A program made the position numbers and the translations under genes. The notes under the pieces were generated by a model, which made no database searches, was not told where the DNA came from, and worked only from the letters and a program-made list of their open reading frames with translations. Source: Dehalococcoidia bacterium (GTDB lineage: Bacteria; Chloroflexota; Dehalococcoidia; SM23-28-2; RBG-16-64-32). Taken from it: DNA of 64,000 nucleotides. This document shows positions 1 through 9,701 of this stretch, one piece after another (within the stretch, counting starts at the first letter, position 1; every line of letters starts with the position of its first letter). The stretch spans positions 62,001 through 126,000 of the forward strand of contig JAUSFE010000138.1 in the NCBI GenBank assembly GCA_030649945.1, in the 5' to 3' direction.

Positions 1-276
1 GAGGTGGTGAGGGAGTCCGGCTGGCAGACCCTGCTGGACCTCGCGGCGATCCTCTCCATCAACCTCGCCATCATCAATGCGCTGCCCTTGCCCATGCTGG
101 ACGGCGGCCGCATCGCCTTCGTCCTGATCGAGATCGTCCGCCGCGGCAAGCGCATCTCGCCGGAGAAGGAGGCCCTCGTGCACCTCGTGGGCCTGGCGCT
201 TATCATCACCATGGCGGTGGTGGTCACCTACTTCGACATCATTCGCATCATCGGCGGCCACAGCCTCTTCGAGTAG
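1..276 (+). CDS. rseP: RseP-type site-2 zinc metalloprotease, C-terminal end (5' truncated by window)
   Basis: Only the last ~91 residues are in the window; the frame is open at base 1, so the gene starts upstream. The segment keeps the third conserved M50 motif, N-A-L-P-L-P-M-L-D-G-G, whose Asp is a zinc ligand in site-2 proteases, inside a hydrophobic helix, followed by a second C-terminal transmembrane segment. The family cleaves transmembrane substrates (anti-sigma factors, signal-peptide remnants) within the membrane. In Bacillus the homologue lies in cdsA-dxr-rasP-proS; here it is followed by ispG, and proS lies 20 kb further on. Family assignment is secure; the N-terminal HExxH and PDZ cannot be seen. 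Confidence 0.9.
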   Translation, partial: EVVRESGWQTLLDLAAILSINLAIINALPLPMLDGGRIAFVLIEIVRRGKRISPEKEALVHLVGLALIITMAVVVTYFDIIRIIGGHSLFE

Positions 277-370
277 GACGCGGAGCCGCGTCCGGCGTCC
301 CTATGGGGCGGTCTCTAAGCCGGAGGTGCCGTATAGTGGAATCAGCAGCAGATCGGAAGGGAGGGACGAC

Positions 371-664
371 ATGGCTGACCCCGTGCAGGTAGCCGGCCAG
401 GTCTACAAGCCGGTGTTTGAGAACAAGCGAGTGCGTGTCCTGGAAGTCCGCATGAAGGCCGGCGACAAAACGCCGATGCATTCGCATCCGGACGTGGTCG
501 CCATCACCGTACGCGGCGGCAAGGTCAAATTCACCGCTCCCGATGGCCAAACCGTGGAAGCGGACCTAGCGGACGGCAGCGTCATGTTCTTCGACGCCGC
601 CGACCACATTACGGAGCACCTGGGCACCAGCGACGTACACGTTTTTCTTGTGGAGCTAAAATAG
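371..664 (+). CDS. small single-domain cupin protein
   Basis: 97 residues forming one beta-barrel cupin. Motif 1 is seen as H37-S-H39-P with following acidic and Gly residues, and motif 2 as the F-F-D-A-A-D-H-I-T-E-H stretch, so a metal site of the H-x-H...H type is plausible. The ATG at 371 is preferred because it is preceded by a GGAAGGGAGG-like ribosome site; the frame is open further upstream without one. A TATAGT -10 candidate lies at 332-337. Small cupins of this type act as stress-related or sugar/metabolite-binding proteins; no substrate can be named. It sits alone between rseP and ispG and may be an insertion in that conserved pair. Confidence 0.75.
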   Translation: MADPVQVAGQVYKPVFENKRVRVLEVRMKAGDKTPMHSHPDVVAITVRGGKVKFTAPDGQTVEADLADGSVMFFDAADHITEHLGTSDVHVFLVELK

Positions 665-697
665 CGTCAGCGACCGTGGAAGGGAGTACGCGCTGGG

Positions 698-1897
<1,200 letters not shown>

Positions 1898-1945
1898 CCC
1901 GAGGCCGCGTGGTGGGGCGCGTCATGATGCGCCCCGGCGCGCCCG

Positions 1946-4504
1946 CTACGCCGCTTGCGGGCGCCCTTCGCCCCCGCCCGCGCGCAGGCGGAAGTACAGC
2001 CAGAGGGCGGCCGTCAGCACCAGGCAGATGCCGACGATGACCGCCGCCGTCGCCGGCATGGTCTCCTGCAGCGCGCTGAAGGACTCACTTTCCGTGTTCA
2101 GCAGCACGTGCCAGAACAGGAAGGCCGAGGCCCCGGCTATGGCCACCCAGGCGAGTTTGTTCCAGCGCCAGACCTTGTAGCCGTCCATGAACTGCAGCGG
2201 CACCATGTTGAAGAACAGCCCTTCCAGGCCGCCCACAAAGACCGCCACCGCCACTCCCTCCGGCACGGCCGCCAGCCAGCTGTTGTTGTCCTGCGCCAGG
2301 TCCCTGAACGGCGACACGAGCAGCCACGCGGAGACGCACACCGCCAGCAGCGCCAGCCCCGGTACCAGCACCACCTGGCCGTTCTGCCGGTGGTCCAGGT
2401 CCACCGCGCCCAGCACCGCGTACGTGGCGATGAAGCCGTAGATGATCCCCGGCTGGAAGTTCTCCAGCCGCGAAAGGATCACGGAGACGATGGCGATGCC
2501 GATGCCGATAGGGATCATCCGGATGGCCGCCGGCGCCCGGAACGCCCTCCGTGTCATCAGCACCTGGCTGCCGTTGTAGGAGTACATGACGACGGCAAAG
2601 CCCAGCACTATGCTGAGGAAGAGGACAAGGCTCTTCGTATTCAGCCCAAAGCCCGGCTCCGAGAAGCCGTAGATCACGCCCGCCAGTCCCAGCATGGCGA
2701 CCGGCCCGCCCACAGCGCTCATCCACGGCCGGCCCTCCGCGGCGGAGCCCAGGATGCTCCCGGCCGCGTCCACGACACTGCGCAGCGGCCCCATCAGCCT
2801 CCTGAAGAAGCCGTGGATCTCTTCCGAGTTCTCCTGCACCGTCTGGTTGAACAGCGTGGCGGTGACCAGGATCAACACCAGCGAGCCCGCCGCCAGCGCC
2901 AGGTTCGTCGCAATCACTCCCGTGTCGCCGGATAGGTCCCCCGGCCGCACGAGTGACCGCACGATCTGTGGGCGCGCGCTCCCCGGCGTGCTCACTATCG
3001 CTGACCCCGCCCCTGTATCCGTCGCGCCGGTGTCCGGCGGCCTCTCTTCCGTAAGGACCGCAGGGCTGGGCGAAGGGCTCGCGGTCGGCGGCCGCGCCGG
3101 CGACGGCGTCGCCCCCTGTGCCCGCGGTGTCGGTGTCGGCGTGGCGGCCCCGGCGAGGACTGCCTGAGGCTGTGCCGCCGGCGTGGGCGTTGGTGTCGGC
3201 GTAACCGCCGGCGCCAGCGTGGCCGTCGGTGTCTCCGACCACGGCTCCCCTATCACCGGTGCCGGCGTGGCAGTCGGGGTCGCGGTCGGCGTCGGTGTGG
3301 CAGTCGGCGTCGGGGTGGGAGTCGGCGTCGGTGTTGGGGTGGGAGTCGGCGTCCGCGTCGGCGAAGGACTCGGCGACCGCGTCGGCGAAGGGCTCGGCGT
3401 CCGCGTTGGCGCGGGGCTCGGCGTCCGCGTCGGCGCAGGGCTCGGCGTGGGCGTGGGCGCAGGCGTGTCCGTGGGCGCCGGCGTCGGCGCAGGGGTCTCC
3501 GGCGGTGGTGACGCAGTCGGCGGGGGCGTCGGCGAAGGGCTCGGCGTCGGCGTCGGCGAGGGGCTCGGCGTCGGCGAGGGGCTCGGTGTCGGCGAGGGGC
3601 TCGGTGTCGGCGTCGGCGAAGGGGTCTCCGGCGGTGGTGACGCAGTCGGCGAAGGCGTCGCGGTGGGCACGACGAAGCTCGCGGCCTTCAGGAAGACGTC
3701 CGCGTCCAGGACGTCGTCGCTGGCATCGGCGATCGCCAGCTTAATGTGGTTCGTCTGGCCGGCGGATACGGCGGCCTGGCAGGTCAGCACTGTCGTCAGG
3801 CCGTCCATCTCCGTGTTTATCTGCCCGCCGCCGTCGTCCAGGTCGTTGTTGACATAAAGGCCGGGGTTCTCGCGCGGGTCCGTCCCAAACGCGTTCCCGT
3901 TATTGATGGTGTTCACAGAGACGGGCTGCCCGCCGACGGTCGCGCAGTTGACGCCGTTGACAATGAAGGCGAAGACGTCGTTGAACTCGGAGTGCACATA
4001 CTCGTTGTACTCGTCTGAGGCGAACACGTAGTCGAACGTCACCCGGTTGCCCTGCGGCACGAAGTCGAACGTCAGGATTGCGGCGTCCACCGTCACAAAT
4101 CCGGAAAGCTGGTCCAGGTCCGCGTCGCCTGAGGTGTCGTTGGAGCTGCTCACGCCGTCTACCTGGTTCGGTCCAATCACGTTCTGGATGCTGCCGGAGC
4201 TGAGGATGATGCCGGACTCGAAGCCGATGATGCCCGTGCCCCCGGTGAAGCGCCCCGCCGCCACGGACGCACCCGTGTACGTTACGTTGGAGACAGTAAT
4301 GCCGTTGCCCACCAGGTCGTTCGCCAGGTCAAGCGGCGTGACGCCGGCGCCCAGGTCTTGCGTGGCCAGCGGCCCGCTGATACCCAGGGCTTGCGCACCC
4401 GGCGGCCCGCTGACGCTGCCCTGCCCGGCCGGCCACAGCATCAGGCCGGCGAGCACCAGCACGCCCGCGATCAGCATCCCCGGTTGTATTGTGGTCCGCC
4501 ACAC
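1946..4504 (-). CDS. exported choice-of-anchor L surface protein with PT-rich stalk and multi-TM (FGLLP-like) membrane domain
   Basis: 852 residues, GTG start with a GAGGTG ribosome site just upstream. Residues 1-40 are a signal peptide; about 48-282 form a choice-of-anchor L domain ([11 protein letters not shown] start, then [13 protein letters not shown] core); about 283-505 are a low-complexity Pro/Thr/Ser stalk; about 515-852 hold seven to eight hydrophobic helices ending in a basic/acidic tail. The membrane part contains [12 protein letters not shown] followed by W-R-W-N-K, resembling actinobacterial FGLLP-motif membrane proteins. Topology suggests the anchor-L head is displayed outside on the stalk. 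The combination is unusual because choice-of-anchor domains are normally held by a short C-terminal sorting signal. Function unknown; adhesion or sensing is possible. Confidence 0.8.
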   Translation of the reverse strand: MWRTTIQPGMLIAGVLVLAGLMLWPAGQGSVSGPPGAQALGISGPLATQDLGAGVTPLDLANDLVGNGITVSNVTYTGASVAAGRFTGGTGIIGFESGIILSSGSIQNVIGPNQVDGVSSSNDTSGDADLDQLSGFVTVDAAILTFDFVPQGNRVTFDYVFASDEYNEYVHSEFNDVFAFIVNGVNCATVGGQPVSVNTINNGNAFGTDPRENPGLYVNNDLDDGGGQINTEMDGLTTVLTCQAAVSAGQTNHIKLAIADASDDVLDADVFLKAASFVVPTATPSPTASPPPETPSPTPTPSPSPTPSPSPTPSPSPTPTPSPSPTPPPTASPPPETPAPTPAPTDTPAPTPTPSPAPTRTPSPAPTRTPSPSPTRSPSPSPTRTPTPTPTPTPTPTPTPTATPTPTATPTATPAPVIGEPWSETPTATLAPAVTPTPTPTPAAQPQAVLAGAATPTPTPRAQGATPSPARPPTASPSPSPAVLTEERPPDTGATDTGAGSAIVSTPGSARPQIVRSLVRPGDLSGDTGVIATNLALAAGSLVLILVTATLFNQTVQENSEEIHGFFRRLMGPLRSVVDAAGSILGSAAEGRPWMSAVGGPVAMLGLAGVIYGFSEPGFGLNTKSLVLFLSIVLGFAVVMYSYNGSQVLMTRRAFRAPAAIRMIPIGIGIAIVSVILSRLENFQPGIIYGFIATYAVLGAVDLDHRQNGQVVLVPGLALLAVCVSAWLLVSPFRDLAQDNNSWLAAVPEGVAVAVFVGGLEGLFFNMVPLQFMDGYKVWRWNKLAWVAIAGASAFLFWHVLLNTESESFSALQETMPATAAVIVGICLVLTAALWLYFRLRAGGGEGRPQAA

Positions 4505-4697
4505 AGTTGCACCTCATTGCCACGCCGCGAGAGGATTAGTGCGAACCCCCGGCGGCGCTACCCAAAGTTTTTCAAGTATACTCGCTTTTGCCCCTTCGGC
4601 AGAAGCCCGTACGCAGACCCAAAATCTTCCGGGTTCCGCGGCGCCCACCCATCGCCCGCCCTTGACCCCCTGCCCCCTGAACCCTGACGCTTGACCC

Positions 4698-5039
4698 ATG
4701 ACCGCCGAGGGTCGCGTCGCTTTCGTGCTCTTCTTCTTCCTCGTCTGGTGCTTCCTGGGCCTCGTCCCCTGGACGATCGCGGCCGTCATCGCCCGCGGCC
4801 GGGGCGCCCTGCTCGCCCTGCCGCTGGCGCTTGCCGCCGCCGCCGCCCTCGGAGTCTCCGTCCCTCTCGCCGGCCTGCGCGACGCCGGCGGCTTCTTCCT
4901 CAGCCTGCCGGCCGCCCTCCTCGGCGGCGCGCTGGGCGCCTTCGCCGGCATCGCCCTCTCCCGGCGCCTCGCCATCCCGCCCGCGGAAGAGCGGCCCGGC
5001 ATCGCCGCTGCGCCCTCCCTCCGGGCCCGCAAACGCTGA
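4698..5039 (+). CDS. small membrane protein, unknown
   Basis: 113 residues with three hydrophobic helices (about 7-30, 38-58, 66-88) and a basic Arg/Lys-rich C-terminus. No catalytic motif is recognised. It lies about 190 bp from, and diverges from, the large surface-protein gene, in a spacer containing a TATACT hexamer (4577-4582) that could serve either direction. The codon position-3 GC bias matches its neighbours, which supports coding. It could be a small permease-like or scaffold protein; no function is proposed. Confidence 0.55.
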   Translation: MTAEGRVAFVLFFFLVWCFLGLVPWTIAAVIARGRGALLALPLALAAAAALGVSVPLAGLRDAGGFFLSLPAALLGGALGAFAGIALSRRLAIPPAEERPGIAAAPSLRARKR

Positions 5040-5170
5040 CCGCTGTCAGGCAATCAGGTAATCAAGCACTCAACCAGTCGGGGGGGGGTGGGGCGGCATC
5101 CGCGTCCATCCGCGCTAATCCGCGGCCAATCAGCATTTCCCATTGCCGTTCGCTTCGCTAAACTGGAGCC

Positions 5171-6157
5171 GTGCCCGCAACGAACCGTTCCCCCGCCCCG
5201 CCCGCGCCCATCCACGCCCTCTCCACGATGTGGTCGCAGGGCCGCTTCCCGCGGGAGGGCCTCGACGGCGATCACATGCACGACTTCGCGGACAAGACGC
5301 TGGAGCTCGGCTTCCGGCACGTGGAGATCAATTACGTGATCCCGCCGGACGGCGTCGAGCTGCTCCTGGAGCACCACATCGGCGTATCATCGGTGCACTC
5401 GCCGTCGCCGCGCGTCCGCATGCCGGACGGCCGTCTCTCCGATGCCTACAACCTGGCGGCAACGGACGCAGAAGAGCGGCGCCTGGCTGTGGAGCGCGCG
5501 CAGGTGACGGTGGACTACGCCGTCCGCGCCGGCTCGCCGTACATCGTCGTGCACCTGGGCGGCATCGGCGGCGAGATCTTCGCTGAAGAGCGGCAGCTGC
5601 GCAGGCTGTACGACGAGGGCGAGCGGGACGGCGAGCAGGTGGAAGCGCTGCGCCGGCGCGCTGCGGAGCGGCGGCGCGAGGGCGCCCCGGCGTACCTTCC
5701 AAACGCGGAGCGCTCGCTGGCGGAGATCGCCGAGTACGCCGCCCGCAAGGGCGTCGCCATCGGCCTCGAGAACCGCTACCACTTCCACGAGTTCCCGGGC
5801 ATCGACGAGATGCCGGAGCTGTTGGACCGCTACCCGCCGCACGTCGCCGGGTTCTGGCTGGACGTGGGCCACGCCGAGGTGCTGGACCGCCTGGGGTTCA
5901 TCCCGCACACGCGCTGGCTGGACGAGCTGGCGCTCCGCTGCCTGGGCACGCACGTCCACGACGTGGACGGCCTGGCCGATCACCGCGCCCCGGGCCACGG
6001 CACCGCCGACTGGGACCACTACGCCGCGAAGCTGCCGCCGCAGGTCCCGCGCATCCTGGAGATCAACCAGAAGATCCCGGAAGACCAGGTCGCCGCCGCC
6101 ATCCCCTTCCTGCGCCGTCGGGGCATCCTGCCGCCGAGTCCTATCCGCTCACCCTGA
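5171..6157 (+). CDS. sugar phosphate isomerase/epimerase-like TIM-barrel protein
   Basis: 328 residues of the AP-endonuclease-2/xylose-isomerase-like fold. Metal-binding side chains characteristic of the fold are visible: Glu in G-L-E-N-R-Y, Asp/His in W-L-D-V-G-H-A-E, His in G-T-H-V-H-D-V-D, and Glu in I-L-E-I-N-Q. A GTG start at 5171 is chosen because a TAAACT -10 hexamer (5159-5164) lies exactly 6 nt before it, the same geometry seen at several other genes here; an internal ATG at 5228 would cut off beta-strand 1. The stop codon lies inside a dispersed ccctgagcttgtcgaaggg repeat, so the native 3' end may have been altered. Substrate cannot be predicted. Confidence 0.8.
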   Translation: MPATNRSPAPPAPIHALSTMWSQGRFPREGLDGDHMHDFADKTLELGFRHVEINYVIPPDGVELLLEHHIGVSSVHSPSPRVRMPDGRLSDAYNLAATDAEERRLAVERAQVTVDYAVRAGSPYIVVHLGGIGGEIFAEERQLRRLYDEGERDGEQVEALRRRAAERRREGAPAYLPNAERSLAEIAEYAARKGVAIGLENRYHFHEFPGIDEMPELLDRYPPHVAGFWLDVGHAEVLDRLGFIPHTRWLDELALRCLGTHVHDVDGLADHRAPGHGTADWDHYAAKLPPQVPRILEINQKIPEDQVAAAIPFLRRRGILPPSPIRSP

Positions 6158-6170
6158 GCTTGTCGAAGGG
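6152..6170. repeat. dispersed ccctgagcYtgYcgaaggg palindromic repeat
   Basis: Sequence ccctgagcttgtcgaaggg. Related copies lie at 35926-35944 and 59963-59978 and, in diverged or inverted form, near 10620, 56085-56130 and 60364-60382. This copy supplies the stop codon of the isomerase gene. Mostly intergenic elsewhere. Confidence 0.75.
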
Positions 6171-6388
6171 CCGAATTCGCCAGCGCAGGCTGAGCGCAGT
6201 CCGCCGCCAGGCGAACGCAGCCGAAGTCGGAGCGCGATTGCCGCCAGGACCCCGCTCACCACTCGCCACTCGCCGCCCGACCCTCTCATCAGGCAAAACC
6301 GCACGCCCGCGCGGCGTTTGCCCGACTGACACGCGCCTGCCCGCCGCCTACCTTCGAGGCGAAGCGCTGCCAGTGCGCTCGTCCGCTC

Positions 6389-7660
6389 ATGCCCATCGCG
6401 AACTCGCTCTCCGCCCTCGGGGGCCGCTTCCCGGCCCTTCAGCACCGCGATTTCCGCATCGTCTGGTTCGGCATGTTCTTCGCCAGCGCCACCATGATGT
6501 TCCAGTTCTACGCGCAGGGCTGGTTCGTCTTGAGCCTCACCAGTTCCGTCACGCTGCTCGGCGTCCTGGGCGTCTCCCGCGGCACGGGGATGCTCATCTT
6601 CAGTATGTACGGCGGCGCGCTGGCGGACCGCGTGGACCGCCGCACCCTGCTCATTGTCACGCAGTCCCTGGCCTTCGCCATCTACGCCGTCCTCTCCGTC
6701 CTCATCCTCCTTGACCGCATCGCCCTCTGGCAGGCGTTCGTCCTCATCTTCCTGTCCGCCTCTGTGGAGTCCGTGGACGCCCCCGCCCGCCAGGCGCTGC
6801 TGCCGCATCTCGTGCCCCGGGAGCACATCGCGAACGCCGTCGCGCTGCTCATGGCGGCGCAGATCAGCGCCTTCGCCTACCTGCCGCCCCTGGCGGGGCT
6901 CGCCATCGAGACCATCGGCACCGGCGGCGCCTTCGCGGTCAGCCTCCTCGGCCATGTTGTGGTTGTCGCCGCCCTCTTCGCCCTGCGCGTCCGGCCCGTG
7001 TCGCAGCGCAGCGCAGACACGCTCGTCCGCAGCATCGGCCAGGGCGTCAGCTACTCCGCCGGGCAGCCGGCCGTCCTCTGGATCATCCTCTTCAACCTCT
7101 TCATCGGCCTCCTGGGCTTCCCGATCATCAGCACGCTGGCCCCCTTCTGGATGCGGCACGAGCTGGGCCTGGGCGCTGTGGGCTGGACGATGATGGGGTG
7201 GATGTGGGGCCTGGGCACGGTAGTGAGCAGCGTGGCCTTCTCCGCCTGGAGGCTCTCCGGCCAGTTCGGGCGCATCTTCGTCGTCAGCGCCGTGGGGTTC
7301 GCGCTCTCGCTCATCGCCTTCAGCCTCACGCGCTCGCTCCCCCTGGCCGCCCTCGCCTGGGCTGTCAACGGCATGTTCTTCACCACCAACATCATCGTCT
7401 CCGCCTCTTTGCTGCAGATGATCGTGCCCGCCGCGTACATGGGGCGGGTGATGTCTCTGCGCACCATCTCCGGCGCCTTCAACCAGATCGCCGCCGCTCC
7501 CCTGGGCGCCGTCGCCGACGGCGTCGGCATCGACCGCATGGTCCCCGCCGCGGCCCTTCTGCTGACCCTGCTGATCATTGCCCCGTCCCTGGCCGTGCCA
7601 GCCGTGCGCGCGCTGGACGAAAACGTCAAGCGCCGCCTGCAGGAACCGCAAGCGGTCTAG
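6389..7660 (+). CDS. MFS transporter (EntS/MFS_3-like exporter)
   Basis: 423 residues with about twelve transmembrane helices. The loop 2-3 signature G-G-A-L-A-D-R-V-D-R-R and the A-P-A-R-Q-A-L-L-P-H-L-V motif are those of the EntS-like exporter branch (enterobactin, macrolide or drug efflux). It stands alone, with no biosynthetic genes beside it. No good Shine-Dalgarno precedes the ATG. Immediately downstream an 8-bp-stem hairpin (7682-7700) and the left end of the inverted-repeat cassette begin. Substrate unknown. Confidence 0.88.
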   Translation: MPIANSLSALGGRFPALQHRDFRIVWFGMFFASATMMFQFYAQGWFVLSLTSSVTLLGVLGVSRGTGMLIFSMYGGALADRVDRRTLLIVTQSLAFAIYAVLSVLILLDRIALWQAFVLIFLSASVESVDAPARQALLPHLVPREHIANAVALLMAAQISAFAYLPPLAGLAIETIGTGGAFAVSLLGHVVVVAALFALRVRPVSQRSADTLVRSIGQGVSYSAGQPAVLWIILFNLFIGLLGFPIISTLAPFWMRHELGLGAVGWTMMGWMWGLGTVVSSVAFSAWRLSGQFGRIFVVSAVGFALSLIAFSLTRSLPLAALAWAVNGMFFTTNIIVSASLLQMIVPAAYMGRVMSLRTISGAFNQIAAAPLGAVADGVGIDRMVPAAALLLTLLIIAPSLAVPAVRALDENVKRRLQEPQAV

Positions 7661-7700
7661 CTCACTCGTCACTCCCCACTACCCACTACGGGGTAGTGGG

Positions 7701-7826
7701 TCAGTTTGAATCGAGCAGCGCCACGATCTCGTCTATCGTCCAGACGTGATCGGCCAGGCCGCTCGCAACTGCCGGTGTCGTCTTAAGCGTCTGGTGGACG
7801 CGGCAGATGCTTGAGCGCTTGCGCAT
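7701..7826 (-). pseudogene. IS1-like transposase, C-terminal remnant
   Basis: The last ~41 codons of a transposase: the stretch I-C-R-V-H-Q-T-L-K followed by T-P-A-V-A-S-G-L-A-D-H-V-W-T and I-D-E-I-V-A-L-L-D matches the conserved tail of IS1-family-type transposases (pattern R-I-H-x-T-L-R-V-T-P-A-M-x-A-G-x-x-D-H-V-W). No DDE catalytic core is present upstream; the frame runs into unrelated sequence before the P63C promoter. The stop codon lies in the terminal inverted repeat, as in intact elements. Confidence 0.7.
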
Positions 7827-7900
7827 AGTCAAGGGATTGGCGCCTCTCTTCTGCGCCGATAATTGCGCAAGCATAGTCGCAAGCATATGGTTGAAATAAC

Positions 7901-7930
7901 TTGACGGCTGCTTGCGGGGTAGGATACACT
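7901..7930 (+). promoter_or_regulatory. sigma-70-like promoter of the P63C gene
   Basis: TTGACG at 7901-7906, 18-bp spacer, TACACT at 7925-7930 (GATACA at 7923 with 16 bp is an alternative). Lies between the transposase stub and the P63C start. Confidence 0.45.
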
Positions 7931-7962
7931 ACCCGCAGCACTGACCACAGGAGGCGATGACG

Positions 7963-9000
7963 ATGACTAAATCTATGGACAGCACTGGCGCCGCAAAATT
8001 GGCCAGAAAACGCGCCGCATCTCTCTCGCCGGAACGTAGGCAAGAGATCGCACGCGAGGCCGCAAAAGAGCGGTGGAACCGAGAAATCGGCGATGTTTCG
8101 AACGATATACCGAAGGCCGAGTTCCCCGGCGAGCTTGAGATCGGGGAGTTAACGATTCCTTGCGCCGTCCTCGACAACGGAATGCGCGTGCTGTCAGAGC
8201 GAGGCGTCACCCAGGCGCTCGGTGGTAAGAGGGGGGGGTCTCACTGGAAGCGGCAAAAGGCGCTTCCAGACGGCACACGGCTGCCGGTGTTCCTTTCGGC
8301 GACGAACTTGGCTCCGTTCATCCGGCCAAGCTTACGAATGGCCTTGTCGAACCCCGTCCGTTACAAAGGCAAGAGTGCCGGATTCGGCTATGAGGCGACC
8401 CTAATACCGGAAATCTGCGAGGTCCTTTTGGAGGCAAGGCGCAAGAAGGCGCTCGCCCCTTCACAGGAGCACCTGGCCGAGCGCGCCGAAGTTCTTATGG
8501 GGGGCCTTGCCCGCGTCGGTATCATAGCACTGGTAGACGCAGCCACTGGATATGAGAAGGTCCGAGATCGTGCGGAACTTCGGCGCATTCTTGAAGCCTA
8601 TATTTCCAAGGAGCTGCTGCCCTGGAGTCGGCGCTTCCCATCAGAGTTCTATGAGGAAATGTTTCGGTTGCGAGGCTGGTCGTACAGTCCGCCTCAACCG
8701 AAGCGCCCTCGCCTGATTGGAAAGCTGACGAACCAATTGGTGTACGATAAGTTGCCTCGCGGTGTTCTTGGCGAACTGAAGCGGCTCAACCCAGTCGGGC
8801 GGACTGGAAGAAGGCAGCACAAGTTCCACCAGTTCCTAACCGGCGATGTTGGCAATCCGCATCTCGCCAATCAAATCCTAGCGGTTACGACCCTAATGAA
8901 GGCGGCGCCAGCGTGGGGTGCGTTCAAGAAGATGTTTGCGCGAGCATTCCCGGACGGGCAAATCGAGATGGACTTAGAGGTCGATGGCGAGGATTACTAG
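7963..9000 (+). CDS. P63C domain-containing protein
   Basis: 345 residues. The N-terminal ~35 residues carry a basic K-L-A-R-K-R...L-S-P-E-R-R-Q-E-I-A-R-E-A-A-K-E-R-W segment. The middle has a KilA-N/ORF6N-like part with G-V-T-Q-A-L-G, and the C-terminal third (about 190-300) is the P63C domain with W-S-R-R-F-P-x-E-F-Y and the K-L-T-N-Q-L-V-Y-D-K-L-P-x-G-V-L-x-E-L motif. P63C proteins are typical phage or mobile-element genes of unknown biochemical role. ATG 7963 is chosen over 7957 because the AGGAGG at 7949-7954 is 8 nt from it. Base composition is clearly below that of the neighbours, in line with transfer. Its stop overlaps the stop of the convergent small gene. Confidence 0.85.
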   Translation: MTKSMDSTGAAKLARKRAASLSPERRQEIAREAAKERWNREIGDVSNDIPKAEFPGELEIGELTIPCAVLDNGMRVLSERGVTQALGGKRGGSHWKRQKALPDGTRLPVFLSATNLAPFIRPSLRMALSNPVRYKGKSAGFGYEATLIPEICEVLLEARRKKALAPSQEHLAERAEVLMGGLARVGIIALVDAATGYEKVRDRAELRRILEAYISKELLPWSRRFPSEFYEEMFRLRGWSYSPPQPKRPRLIGKLTNQLVYDKLPRGVLGELKRLNPVGRTGRRQHKFHQFLTGDVGNPHLANQILAVTTLMKAAPAWGAFKKMFARAFPDGQIEMDLEVDGEDY

Positions 9001-9226
9001 CGGCGCCCCCATCTCGTCTGGGCCGCCTTCTTCGCGATCTCGCTACGCTGCTCTGCCGTCAACTTCGCCGCCCGCGCCTTCCCGCCTACCTTGCCACCTA
9101 GCGTCCCAGGGCGACCGCAGCGGGGTTCTTCCCATCGTCCACCGGCTCACCACCAGTAGCCTCTGCTACAATCGCAGCGGCCAGCGCGTTCACGTCTCGC
9201 GACTTCTTGCTTGAGCGCTTTGGCAT
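8997..9226 (-). pseudogene. small basic K-A-A-x-x-R-W-type protein, one-base frameshift
   Basis: Reads from ATG at 9226 as M-P-K-R-S-S-K-K-S-R-D-V-N-A-L-A then A-A-V-A-L-G-R, hits TAG, and resumes in another frame as L-G-G-K-V-G-G-K-A-R-A-A-K-L-T then A-E-Q-R-S-E-I-A-K-K-A-A-Q-T-R-W-G-R-R, stop. The two halves together match a widespread ~75-residue small protein of unknown function. The span is 230 nt, one short of 77 codons, and the natural G-R-L-G-G-K joint is recovered by adding one C near 9099-9103. Either a recent inactivating deletion or an assembly error. Its motif is shared with the N-terminus of the neighbouring P63C protein. Confidence 0.72.
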
Positions 9227-9264
9227 AAACCCGGTATGCCGGTTTAAACAGGGGGAATACAACT

Positions 9265-9621
9265 GTGCGGACGCTGCTACCGCTGCTAATCGCCATCGTG
9301 GTTATGACTAGCGGAATATCTGCCGGAACGGCCTATGGGTTGATTCAGGCGTTCGGCGGCGGACCCAAGGGCGAACAAGGCCCACAAGGTCCGCCGGGGG
9401 TCGAAGGCCCAACTGGGCCTGACGGGAGTACTGGGCCGTCAGGGGCGGACAATAGCGACACCCTCGGTCGCATAGCCAACACCGTTGCAGTCAACTGGAT
9501 AGCTCAAAAGAACCCAGGCCGTCTTGTCAGCGGTGCCGACTCAGATGTACAGGCTTGTTACGACTGGCTGGTGAATGGCACCGGCTCTTTCACCGAATGC
9601 GGGTTCACTAGGGGGCCATAG
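9265..9621 (+). CDS. exported collagen-like (Gly-X-Y) protein
   Basis: 118 residues, GTG start behind an AGGGGGA ribosome site. Residues 1-28 form a signal peptide or single membrane anchor. Residues 33-62 are ten uninterrupted Gly-X-Y triplets rich in Pro, Glu and Gln (start G-P-K-G-E-Q-G-P-Q), followed by a ~55-residue C-terminal domain with two Cys residues (C95 and C110 approximately) that may form a disulfide. Bacterial collagen-like proteins form trimeric surface stalks; ten triplets is near the minimum for a stable triple helix. It is the last gene in the inverted-repeat cassette; its stop is 8 bp from the right repeat. Confidence 0.75.
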   Translation: MRTLLPLLIAIVVMTSGISAGTAYGLIQAFGGGPKGEQGPQGPPGVEGPTGPDGSTGPSGADNSDTLGRIANTVAVNWIAQKNPGRLVSGADSDVQACYDWLVNGTGSFTECGFTRGP

Positions 9622-9662
9622 TGGGCCGTTCAAACTGACCCACTCCTCACTCCCCACTTCCC

Positions 9663-9692
9663 TTGACTCGCTCCCGGACCTCGTGCTAGCAT
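9663..9692 (+). promoter_or_regulatory. promoter upstream of putative leader peptide and GNAT gene
   Basis: TTGACT at 9663-9668, 18-bp spacer, TAGCAT at 9687-9692. The next ATG (9702) is 9 nt after the -10, the leaderless geometry seen elsewhere in this window. Confidence 0.5.
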
Positions 9693-9701
9693 GCGCGCAC
9701 T

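Larger units (their letters stand above)
7695..9644. mobile_element. 1.95-kb inverted-repeat-bounded cassette (IS1-like ends with passenger genes)
   Basis: Perfect 16-bp terminal inverted repeats: agtgggtcagtttgaa at 7695-7710 and its exact reverse complement at 9629-9644. The left repeat contains the stop codon of a transposase C-terminal remnant reading outward, as at the end of an insertion sequence. Inside are a P63C-domain gene, a convergent frameshifted small gene and a collagen-like gene. All are visibly less GC-rich than the flanks. No obvious target duplication; an 11-bp cactccccact occurs just outside both ends (7670-7680 and 9648-9658) but is not flush. Interpreted as a non-autonomous IS derivative carrying cargo. 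Confidence 0.7.

Noticed and set aside
3183-3857. Frame made of V-G-V-G repeats, looking like a silk- or elastin-like protein
   Set aside because: It is the complement of the Pro/Thr/Ser stalk of the minus-strand surface protein; the repeats follow from that stalk's codons.
6149-7672. 507-codon open frame on the minus strand opposite the MFS gene
   Set aside because: Low-complexity Gly/Asp/Glu/Arg-rich translation without any domain; a typical antisense shadow of a GC-rich gene with clear transmembrane coding on the other strand.
7663-7700. Hairpin cccactac-ggg-gtagtggg as a terminator of the MFS gene
   Set aside because: No T-run follows and part of it is the cassette's terminal repeat; kept only as a remark.
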